NCBI GenBank assembly: GCA_017311315.1
Contig: CM029642.1
Coordinates: forward strand, 13,285,624-13,349,623
Source: Dendrocalamus latiflorus
Taxonomy: Eukaryota > Streptophyta > Magnoliopsida > Poales > Poaceae
Direction: 5' to 3'
Length of the DNA: 64,000 nucleotides
The position numbers and the translations under genes are program-made. Under the pieces are notes generated by a model. That model had not been told where the DNA came from. It worked only from the letters and a program-made list of their open reading frames with translations, and searched no databases. Shown here in pieces: positions 24,410 to 33,281 of the stretch (the first letter of the stretch is position 1; each line of letters starts with the position of its first letter).

Positions 24410-24720
24410 ACGGCAAATCACAGACGGTTTTGTGAAACCGTCTGTAATCTACACTATTACAGACGGTTTTAATTTGAAGGGCGTCTGTGGTATTTGTGGC
24501 GGGAAAAAGGAGTATCACAGACGGTTCTTACCGCGGAACCGTCTGTGATACTGGATTATCACAGACGGTTTTTAATACAAACCGTCTGTGATAATATGAG
24601 ATTATCACAGACGGTTTTTTTAACAACCGTCTGTGTTGTGTCGACTATCACAGACGGTTGTTGTTAAGAACCGTCTGTGAATGTTCACAGACGGTTTTTA
24701 ACAAGAACGGTCTGTGATGT
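24410..24720. repeat. CACTA 2 subterminal inverted motif array, left end
   Basis: About seven pairs of CACAGACGGTT followed by AACCGTCTGTG form short hairpin units separated by A/T-rich spacers; two of the second halves are altered (GGCGTCTGTGG, ACGGTCTGTG). Confidence 0.9.
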
Positions 24721-24838
24721 CCCTTTGTCTGTCGTATTCTAGATCAGAGGTTAATATATAAGTACACATTGCTTCTAATAACTTAACTACAGAACTACTG
24801 AGACAAGAGATCACAAATTTAAGGCAAATTTATTAATT

Positions 24839-25390
24839 TCAATTAGAGGCAAATTTATTACAAAAGTCGCACAGGTACAGAGTTTCCCAGATTGTAATCT
24901 TTTGGACTTCGTACGCTTCTTCTTCGACTTGGGGACTTGGAGGATCAGCCGCTAAATTCTCGAACGCCGTTAAGATTGTCCTTGTCCTCAGCACTTCCTC
25001 CTCCAGCCTGGACAAATGATCAGCAGCATCCATAAGGTCGTAGAGGATAGCATGAAAGGATTCCTCAGAATCTGCCGTATTTGCTTGATCGGCAAGGCTA
25101 TCCATCAGTCTCTCCAATGCGTGTAGAGCTTCTTCCGCTTTGCGCACATTGTGGAGAAGAACCAGGGTGAGGGCTGTTTCCCTTTCTTGAGCGGCAGCGA
25201 GACGCCTCCGTCGACGGCGGAGGATCAGGTCAAGCTGACGGATGCAAGAAAGTCGGGGAAGGAGAGGAGGGCGGGTGCGAAGAAGTTGCTCCAGATGCAA
25301 ATTGCTGGCCGCCTGTGTAAGGTTCCGGCCGAACAATTCTTGATGAACAGATGAGAGGAAGGAGATGATCACAAGAACAGTAGAAGCCAT
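24839..25390 (-). CDS. Orphan helical ORF in CACTA 2, function unknown
   Basis: I do not recognise this protein. I chose the ATG at 25,390 (MASTVLVIISFLSSVHQELF); the frame is open 22 codons further upstream, but a TATA-like ATATTTAA lies there. The predicted 183-residue product starts with a short hydrophobic segment. It is otherwise mostly helical and rich in Leu, Glu and Arg, with an RRRRRR run at about residue 60 and heptad-like stretches (KAEEALHALERLMDSLAD, HLSRLEEEVLRTRTIL). It is transcribed, if at all, opposite to the other genes of the element, close to the left terminal repeats. It could be a captured host fragment or an accessory transposon gene. Confidence 0.4.
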   Translation of the reverse strand: MASTVLVIISFLSSVHQELFGRNLTQAASNLHLEQLLRTRPPLLPRLSCIRQLDLILRRRRRRLAAAQERETALTLVLLHNVRKAEEALHALERLMDSLADQANTADSEESFHAILYDLMDAADHLSRLEEEVLRTRTILTAFENLAADPPSPQVEEEAYEVQKITIWETLYLCDFCNKFASN

Positions 25391-25586
25391 GTCGTATTGT
25401 ATATTGTATTGTACGTAGAAGAGACCTGGATTATGCGCATATTTAACCTTTAGCAAAGACGGTTCGTATACCCAAACATTAATGATATAGACGCTTCGTA
25501 TAACGATCGAGAGACGTTATTTAGACGATCGAAACACGAAGCGTTCTGGCATCGAAACACGCGCGAAGCGTGCTGGTTTGAAGCTT

Positions 25587-25625
25587 ATCACAGACGGTTT
25601 TTTTATTAAAAACCGTCTGTGATAA
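25587..25625. repeat. Internal CACTA 2-type terminal motif pair
   Basis: A single ATCACAGACGGTTTTTTTAT...AAAACCGTCTGTGAT hairpin of the same type as the terminal arrays, but 1.2 kb inside the element, just before the transposase fragment. Confidence 0.85.
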
Positions 25626-26051
25626 TGACTAACGCATTTATTGCGCTGCTCAGACCACATCTGTCTTCATTTCGATCCAGATCTAGCCACTGTTGCGCAC
25701 TTTTTCACTCGGGAGGAAGCTAGGCGATTTCAGGTCAGTTAATTTGGTGGGAAGTGGCAGAGATTGAGCTTTGAATTAAGATTCAGACTTTCCTGGTTGC
25801 TGTAGATATGGTTAGTAATGAAATTTATTTTTTCTTTAATTGCATTACAATTTAGGTCTAGGTAATCCATGAGTGGTTATTGAAGATGGTTAATTTGCAA
25901 AATTATTGGTTATATAATAGCTGTTGTGTTTGTAATATGAATTGAGCTAGCAAATTAAGTCTGAATATAATAAATGTGGCCGGTATATACGTAGTTATAA
26001 TTAGTTAATCTAGATTTTAATACTAAGTTGTTATATATGTACGTAACGTAG

Positions 26052-26762
26052 GACCGAAGCTGGATGTATGCCGCGAGCCGTGTGAGTGAAGAGTACATTA
26101 ATGGCGTTTCTGCTTTTATAAGAGCCGTCGAGGAGGATATGTTGAATAAGGGGGTGGAATATATGTGCTGTCCATGCACTGACTGCGAGAATTTGAAGAT
26201 GTTTAAGAACCGAGGGCAAATTGAAGCGCACTTGATTCGGAGGGGTTTCAAAAAGGATTATACGTGTTGGACCAGTCATGGCGAAGTGAATGATCATATG
26301 CCGCCAGATGACATCGCCGGTGAAGTGAATGATATGCCCCCGGATGACATCGCCGGTGAAGTGAATGACATGCCGCCGGCTGATGTCGATTGTGGCTCGG
26401 ATTCGGATAGGTTACACAATGATAATCTGGATCAGATGCTTCGCGATGTAGAAGAGAACTATGATGAGAGAGAGTATGTTAAATTCCGTGGCTTGATGGA
26501 GGACTCAGAGAAATCTTTGTACACGGGCTGCAAGTACACGAGGTTGTCGGCCGTGCTTGAACTGTTGAAATTGAAGGCAAGCAACGGTTGGTCCGACAAG
26601 AGTTTCACGGCGCTGCTAGGTCTTTTAGCGGACATGCTTCCGGAGGGAAATGAGTTGCCTAAAACCACGTATAAAGCTAAGAAGGTTCTGTATTTGAGAA
26701 TGACAAAATGTATCAACTGGTTGGTGTTGTATATGAATGCAGCTGTTTGGTGGTTGATATGA
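26052..26762 (+). pseudogene. TNP2 transposase, N-terminal remnant
   Basis: An exon begins after an AG at 26,050-26,051 and reads RSWMYAASRVSEEYINGVSAF. It continues through the transposase-associated domain with the CCPCTDCENLKMF Cys pattern and RRGFKKDYTCWTSHGE. A threefold repeat of GEVND(H)MPPDDIA follows, then the normal linker LPEGNELPKTTYKAKKVL, where the TNP2 catalytic domain should begin. Instead the frame turns into unrelated sequence and stops at 26,762, directly before an internal array of terminal repeats. The catalytic domain is absent, so transposition would depend on another element. Confidence 0.8.
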
Positions 26763-26814
26763 ATGCAGCTGTGTAGTTATTGGTGTTGTCTTAATTGCAA
26801 CAGTCGGCAAAGGC

Positions 26815-26900
26815 TTATCACAGACGGTTCTAAGTTTAGAACCGTCTGTGATAGTAAACTATCACAGACGGTTCTAAGTTGAGAACCGTCTGTGATAATC
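26815..26900. repeat. Internal CACTA 2-type terminal motif array
   Basis: Two consecutive hairpin units (ATCACAGACGGTTCTAAGTT and its inverse) lie in the middle of the element. They mark the point where the transposase coding sequence ends and the GC-rich leader of the protease gene begins. Confidence 0.88.
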
Positions 26901-26974
26901 TGCCTACATATACCCTCTCGCTAGGGTTTTTGTGTGCGCTGCAGTTATTCGATTAGATCTAAATCCCGAGCCCG

Positions 26975-27250
26975 TCGTCGCCGCCGCCTCTCCGAGCCCT
27001 CGCCGGCTGCCTCCCCCAGCCCTCGCCGGCCGCCTCCCCGGACGAAGACGTCGCCGCAGCCTCCTCCTCCTCCGTCGCCGCCTCCCCGAGCCCGTCGCCT
27101 CCTCCACCTCCTCCGTCGCCGCCTCCCCGAGCCCGTCGCCTCCTCCTCCTCCGTCGCCGCCTCCCCGAGCCCGTCGCCTCCTCCTCCTCTGTCGTCGTCG
27201 CTTCCTCCACCTCCTCCGTCGTCGCCGCCTCCTCCTCGTCCGCCGTCCCT
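26975..27250 (+). repeat. GC-rich tandem repeats (CCGTCGCC/CTCCTCC type)
   Basis: Repeated CCTCCCCGAGCCCGTCGCC units with CTCCTCCTC spacers, several in direct order. This could be a 5' leader or promoter CpG-rich block of the Ulp1-like gene. Long overlapping ORFs here are compositional and not believable proteins. Confidence 0.8.
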
Positions 27251-27280
27251 AAGGTCACCAAAACCCTAAGGTTGATGCTT

Positions 27281-27790
27281 GATGCTGTTATGCTTTATGC
27301 TTGATACATTGGTACATAGTACATATTTAGGGTTGATGCTTACTGTTAGTGTTATGGTTGATGCTTACTGTTAGTGTTTAGGGTTGATGCTTCATACTGT
27401 TAATTTGCTATTTGGTACATATTACATTGGTACATTGTTTACTGCAGTTGCTTAGTTTACATTGGTACATATTACATTGATGCTTGATGCTTCATACTGT
27501 TATGCTTGATGCTTGATGCTGTTATGCTTTATGCTTGATATATTGGTACATAGTACATATTTAGGGTTGATGCTTACTGTTAGTGTTATGGTTGATGCTT
27601 ACTGTTAGTGTTTAGGGTTGATGCTTGATGCTTCATACTGTTAATTTGCTATTTGGTACATACTACATTGGTACATTGTTTACTGCAGTTGCTTAGTTTA
27701 CATTGGTACATATTACATTGATGCTTGATGCTTCATACTGTTATGCTTGATGCTGTTATGCTTTATGCTTGATACATTGGTATATAGTAT
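27281..27790 (+). repeat. 234-bp tandem repeat, two full copies and a start of a third
   Basis: The phrase GATGCTGTTATGCTTTATGC occurs at 27,281, 27,515 and 27,749, each 234 bp apart. The unit itself contains shorter repeats of TTGATGCTT and TTGGTACAT. Confidence 0.88.
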
Positions 27791-27974
27791 ATAGTATATA
27801 GTATAGGCACATAACCCCTCTTTGTCCACATCACCCCCTCCCTTCTCCCCCTTCCCTCTACTCCTCTCCTCTCTTCCTAACATTGAGCATCATGTTTCAC
27901 TTTTCTTGCTTCCTCATCTTATCATGTGCAACCCTACAATTTGAGAGCACCAATCAAGGAAGAGTATTGCAAAA

Positions 27975-28201
27975 GATACATTGACCATTTGGGTGGAAAG
28001 AAATACATTGTGTCGTCAGGCTCATGACTGCCAATTCGAAGCATAGCATAGCATCCGAGGCACATCCGAGGCCTGCAGCTGTGTCTTGAAGACACAGCAG
28101 CAGGCCTCGGATGTGCCTCGGATGCTATGCTATGCTTCGAATTGGCAGTCATACGCCTGACGAAACAGTTGATCTTTCCACCCAAATGCTCCATGTATCT
28201 A
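27975..28201. repeat. Long inverted repeat (hairpin) in CACTA 2
   Basis: Arms 28,024-28,087 and 28,089-28,152 are reverse complements around base 28,088 with a single mismatched pair and almost no loop. The pairing continues imperfectly outward to about 27,975 and 28,201 (ATTTGGGTGGAAAG in one arm, its inverse in the other). The hairpin is flanked by the direct repeat CCTACAATTTGAGAG (27,933 and 28,211). It lies just upstream of the Ulp1-like exons. Confidence 0.92.
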
Positions 28202-28338
28202 GACATCACCCCTACAATTTGAGAGAACACATTAAGCAATCAAGGACCACTCTAGTGTATATGCCACATAGACCTTCAAGGGGCATGAAGCAAATGACAC
28301 ACTCTAGTGTATCAGGTTCAATGAACCAGATACACTAG

Positions 28339-29635
28339 TTTGTGCCATCTCCACACGGGCAGTGCGAACCACAGCTACCTGCACCGGTGCTATCTCCACA
28401 GGTGCTATTCTCGCCAGAGCAACTTGCACTATCTATACCATTACAGTCGACTAGCATAAAGTCGACCGACAATCGAGGCAGTGGCCAGGGCAAATCAAAG
28501 ACGAAGGATGATGACGATTTCCCGTACATGCCATTGGCCCGCAAATTCGTGCTAGGCGAGCCGATGTTATTCCCGGAAGAGCACCTCCAAAAACTAGGAC
28601 TTGGTTGCCAAAGATTCCACGCTTGGTATATGGAACAGTCCAATAAGCCAGGGGCACAACGGCGCTCAGGTATCACTGTCAAATTCAAGCCGGAACATTT
28701 CTTGCACGAAGCTAAGGATTGTGTCTTCGCGGTGACCTTTGACGATATATTTCAACTTTTCACGCTCAACGCTCTCGACGCCTCACTCGTTCGATGCTGG
28801 ACGCTGTAAGTCGTACAATCACAGTCTCTGTTCACGTAATACCGATATATGTCACAATTTGTTGTTTTTCTGTGTTATATATAGATTCATGCTGACCGAA
28901 GCTAGATCATCGAAATCACGAATTGGTTTCCTTGACCCACGCTTGGTCGCCATTGATACCATCAACGAGAATGCATCCTTCGTCGAGGACTATATTACAA
29001 AAGCACTGCTGGCTCACCAAGATAAGGAATTTGTTCTTATGCCATACAATGAGGAATTCCATTGGATTTTAATTGTAATTATACCAAAATGGAACAAGGC
29101 TATATACCTTGATTCTCTAAGTAAGAACAAATCCAAGTACACGGTTATCGCCCAAATACTCGATAGGTACGTACATTGTACATTGTACTCTTTCTTTCCT
29201 TCCGAATGACTAATCTAACTTTTTCGAATAACGAAGGTCGTTCACCACATACGTTCAACAAACACGTGACTCGACGACAGGGGCCAAGCCCTTGAAACAT
29301 GATCGCAAGTTTCGGGTATTCGCTAGTTACACATTAATTAATCATATATAACACATAGTAGTAATGCCACTTGATTTAACACATTTTATTTTTTGCAGTG
29401 CCACCAGCAGCAGCCGGACAACACGTGTGGATACTACGTGTGCCACCATATGAGACTACTCCTCGATTCCACCAAGATCACCAATTCTAAGGTTTGTCAA
29501 TCTTCCCACATTTATTTCATATATGTCAAGTTTTATATATGCGCGCGTTGATATTCCTATCGACAGGCTGCGTCCATCTCTACATCTGCATTGAAACAGC
29601 CGGATTTTGCAAAAATTCGAGGAGAGTTCATTTGA
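28339..29635 (+). CDS. Ulp1-like (C48) cysteine protease captured in CACTA 2
   Basis: Predicted exons are 28339-28805, 28885-29166, 29237-29315, 29399-29491 and 29577-29635, with GT/AG borders and matching phase, about 326 residues in total. The C-terminal half shows the Ulp1 catalytic triad in order: His in FHWILIVI, Asp in IYLDSL, and QQPDNTCGYYVC with the active-site Cys. Ulp1 enzymes remove SUMO from proteins; in plant transposons the domain is common but its substrate is unknown. The first exon begins after an in-frame stop and has no ATG, so the N-terminal exon(s) are missing or were lost when the hairpin formed. The rest looks intact. Confidence 0.75.
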
Positions 29636-29989
29636 TTTTTGTGGACAAAAGTCGTAAGATCAGATGAAGAGTTCCACTGCACAAAATGATTTTTTATTGT
29701 AATTCTAAGTGCAAATGCAATGTACATCTTTTACAATTTGTGTATTTGTTAATGGATATTTTATTTCAATTCAATGAATTGATTTGCGAAATGGATGGTT
29801 TATGTTTGTGAAATGAAGTTTGTTGTCATTTGGATGTTTTATGTCTGTGAAATGAATTGAGATGTGAAATGTATCTGAAGTGAATAGAGATGTGTCAATT
29901 GTATATGTTTTATGTCTGTCATTATCTGCTTGTTACAGAGGGCATGGCTAGCATTTCCTGAGGCTAGCCAATAAACAGAAATAGATTCT

Positions 29990-30335
29990 GTTATGGAGGA
30001 GGAATATCACAGACAGTTTTTCATTAAAAACCGTCTGTGATATCGGCTAATCACAGACGGTTTTTCATTAAAAACCGTCTGTGATTATCCGATATCACAG
30101 ACGGTTTGTAATGAAAAACCGTCTGTGATATCTGATAATCACAGACGGTTTCTAACGAAAAACCGTCTATGATTAGCCGATATCACAGACGGTTTCTAAC
30201 GAAAAGCCGTCTGTGATTAGCCGATATCACAGACGGTTCGAAAATCGTCTGTGATAACTTGGATTATCACTGACCCATAATTTCAGACGGTTCAGAAAAC
30301 CGTCTGTGATGACGTTTCTGAACCGTCTGTAATGT
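29990..30335. repeat. CACTA 2 subterminal inverted motif array, right end
   Basis: A run of ATCACAGACGGTTTTTCATT with inverted partners, ending 17 bp before the terminal inverted repeat. It is the counterpart of the left array. Confidence 0.9.
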
Positions 30336-30539
30336 GGATTTCTGTAGTAGTGCGCGAGAGTTGGCACGCCAAGACGTGCGGGCGAACATGCCATGCCGTT
30401 TCTCTGCAATTGGGACAACGACGAATGCGCTGCCGGGCCACTGATCCTAGCATCACTCGGTGTGCTTAGCTCTCGTGCTACACATGCCCAGACAGTTTTG
30501 ATGTTCTCTGGCTGTTCAGAGGCCCATCGTCAGCACTAG

Positions 30540-31440
30540 GTAAGAAATAAGGTAAAATAAAATCATATTTGATATCGGAATATTCGGTTTGATAACCTGC
30601 TACTAATTCTTCCTTTGCTTCTGGTAAATCAAAGGGTAATCTTTCACGTCTTGGCAAAGAAAAAATAGAAAAACCAGAAAACATATAGGCTAACAGCAAA
30701 GATTCCATAAAAGTTCATATTTTGACTGTACTTCAACTATGTAAATTGTACTTGAACTATTAGATAATTATAGTTAACTATATTAACTGTACTTGAACTA
30801 TTAGATAATTATAGTTGATGATAATTAACATCATACTTCTCACCACTATTCCAAACCTGTACAGGAAACCTTAGCTTCATACGTCTTCTCTATGATCACA
30901 AGAAAGGAAAGGATTGTTTTATTTCGGTATTATCCCATAGGCATACATAGAATTAGATAAGATAAAATCAATTGGAAAGTCCTAAATTAGACCAAAGAAA
31001 TTCTGTCTGCTAGAATAAAAAAAGTGCTTTCGAATTGATCTCATCCTGTATAATATAATGAGAATTTTTCATTGTTCAGCAATAACTTAATCTTGGAATA
31101 AAACAATGGTTATAGCAATTAATAAATGAAAAGAATTGGCAATTGGTTCATGAGAAATTATGTATGAATATGAATAGGGCAAGGAGAGAATAAATACAAA
31201 TCATTTTTATTGCATCCCATATCCCATATCTGTTTTTCTATTCTTTTTTTCTAGGGAGGGGTACTTAAAAAGGAAAAAAGGATTAATTCATTCTTGATAG
31301 TTATTTCCTTAACAAGTGAATGGAAACATATTCTGGATCGGAATCTGAAAAAAAGTATTGCTTGATCATTTCCACCATTTTCAAGTTCTCACTACTAATC
31401 CTTTGTGTACTTTAGTGTTGCTAACCCCTCACTAACTTTC
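30540..31440 (-). other. ndhA: Nuclear insertion of plastid DNA: ndhA exon 2 and intron
   Basis: On the minus strand bases 30,675-30,540 read as plastid ndhA exon 2 (NADH dehydrogenase-like subunit A): [20 protein letters not shown] and TEYSDIKYD, where the family has [20 protein letters not shown]. The match stops sharply at about 30,540. Further upstream on that strand, 30,890-30,840 resembles domain V of the ndhA group II intron (ACGTATGAAGCTAAGG...TGTACAGGTTTGG), and AT-rich intron-like sequence continues to about 31,440. About 125 bp with a twofold AACTATAATTATCTAATAG repeat (30,715-30,838) separates intron and exon and is not plastid-like. It is a decayed pseudogene in the nucleus, with no function expected. 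Confidence 0.8.
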
Positions 31441-33137
31441 GATGGATTCCTCGTATGATTATAAGTTACAGTAATAACTAGGAATATTCTAGTAGTGGAA
31501 TTCCATATCGCGAACTCCCTGCCAGGAGACTGGATGAGTGGATGATGATATCCAATGCGTTATCGCTGGCCTCATTGGACTTGTCATTGAACGGCAAAAT
31601 TAATCGGGCGACCAATGCGTTATGCGTTACTCCATTTGCTGCCACACGATACTGAGCGAAAACAACATCACCAACCGAAAGTCCGGCATGAATCGATCGC
31701 AACGCCGCTGCCTCACTGGTGAGGCTGTAGATCAGCATGCACGAGCGAGACCTAGCCGGTGCTTAGCTCGGCCGCCTCGTGGAATATAACGCAGGTGCTG
31801 GTCGTGCGCATGGCAAGACCGGCCCCAGCTCATGGGCGTGATCACTGCGTCCCTTGCATCCCTTGCATTGGCGCACACGACGCCTGAACGGACCACGCAC
31901 GGGGTTGGACCTAGCTCACCTTCCTCGCGGACGCCACCAGGAGCACCACGACCACGAGGCGACCAGCGTCCGCCTCCTCGTTCGTGCAAGCGTTCCTGCG
32001 TCTGCCGGCTGCAGCGTGCCTATGTCGTCGATCCGTCAATCTCGCGGTGCCTCGCCTCGCGCTCGCCAGCTCCCACGTCTCTGGCCCAAGCGGCAATCTC
32101 CACGATAGGAGCAGGAGCAGAGGCGTTCGATGGTTAGGCTCTGTTGGTTGTGGACATGGTGTTTAACATAAGCGTTCCTATATTTCTCTCTTCAACAAAA
32201 ATAATACTAATTTCAAAGTAAATAAAGAGATAAATAATATCTAATCTTTATTTATCATACTTTTTTAAAAAACATGTAAGCACCTCCGGTGTTTAATTGC
32301 AACTGTTTTAAGTTAACAACTGTAGATTCAGATAGACAGGCAGACGCCATCACGTTCCCCCAACTGTGCCGACTCAAAAGAAGGAAAAGAGAGAAGTTCC
32401 CGAACTGTTCACTGTTCCTACTGATTTGAAGTAGACGACGATGATCCCATTATCGCCCCCACTGAGTTTCAGGCTCTCAGCACGATACGCAATCCCATCA
32501 CCTTCACCGGCTGCACGGCAGGAAGAGCTCCATCCCAGTAATCTTCAATACGTCGTGATCCATAAGGTTGGACAGTTCGATTGATTGACAGCTGTGTAAT
32601 CATCAGTAATTCCTCATAATCTTCGGTTGCTTTCTTTTGCGTGGTGCAGCAATCTGTACCGCACGGGCAGACGGCGTATGTACAGTATATACTATAATTA
32701 ACTGGTATATTTTATTTTGAAAAGATATTTTATTTAAAAATTAGTTACTATAGAAAAGTTAAAAGCAAAAATCAAAAATTAGAAAAAGAACAGAGCCTTA
32801 ATCAAAAGCATATTAGTGCTTGTTTGTTAGTGAAATGTGGTTGTTTTCAGTCGTTTGTTAGTGCTCTTAGTTCACATTAGCATCTTAGTGCTCCATAAGT
32901 TATTAGCACTTGCCTTTAAATATTTTATCCATGTCATGCTTGCCTGGTACGCAAGAACGCGGCTTTCCCGTTCCTGTTTTTCCGTCCTTCTTGTATTTCT
33001 GTTCACGTGGCGAAGATTCAGATCACTCTAGATCCACTAGTAAAGAGATAAATAACTCTAGATAAATAACGGAAATACGAGGGACAAGGAAACGGAAAAA
33101 AGGGGAGCTGCGTTCGGTACACAAGCACTTACGGTCA
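31441..33137. other. Intergenic region and presumed promoter of the NB-LRR gene
   Basis: No gene supported. An 86-codon minus-strand ORF at 31,478-31,738 (with NDKSNEASDNALDIIIHSS) is vaguely like the RNase H-type domain of plant retroelements, but I cannot confirm it. 31,740-32,130 is GC-rich without a credible ORF. 32,160-33,137 is AT-rich and should hold the promoter and 5' leader of the resistance gene; I see no unambiguous TATA box. Confidence 0.4.
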
Positions 33138-33281
33138 ATGGTCGACTTTAAGCCACAACTACAGAAGCGCCTCCTGCACAATTTCTTTGACAAATCCCAT
33201 CAGTTGCTTCTGCAACTCCTCCTTGTGCACCACTTTCTCCCAGAGCAAGTGATTCTCGAGTTGATTCCTAGAGGCGCCCCC

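Larger units (their letters stand above)
24384..30352 (+). mobile_element. CACTA transposon 2, 5.97 kb, non-autonomous, carrying a Ulp1-like protease
   Basis: Begins CACTACTACAGAAA and ends TTTCTGTAGTAGTG, with target duplication CGC (24,381-24,383 and 30,353-30,355). Subterminal arrays of CACAGACGGTT and its inverse occur at both ends and also internally. It has only the first part of a TNP2-type transposase, so it cannot move by itself. It also holds a Ulp1-like gene on the plus strand, an unrelated helical ORF on the minus strand, a long hairpin and a tandem repeat. Confidence 0.92.

Noticed and set aside
24410..24720. Regular repeats with spacers, considered as CRISPR-like
   Set aside because: They are inverted pairs with variable short spacers inside CACTA ends in a plant genome.
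26904..27269. Pro/Ser/Arg-rich ORFs on both strands
   Set aside because: Translations of CCG/CTC repeats; no independent support.
33138..33281. Upstream in-frame ATG of the NB-LRR gene
   Set aside because: The 48 extra residues are unlike Rx-type N-termini; the ATG at 33,282 starts a normal coiled coil. Not excluded as a 5' leader.
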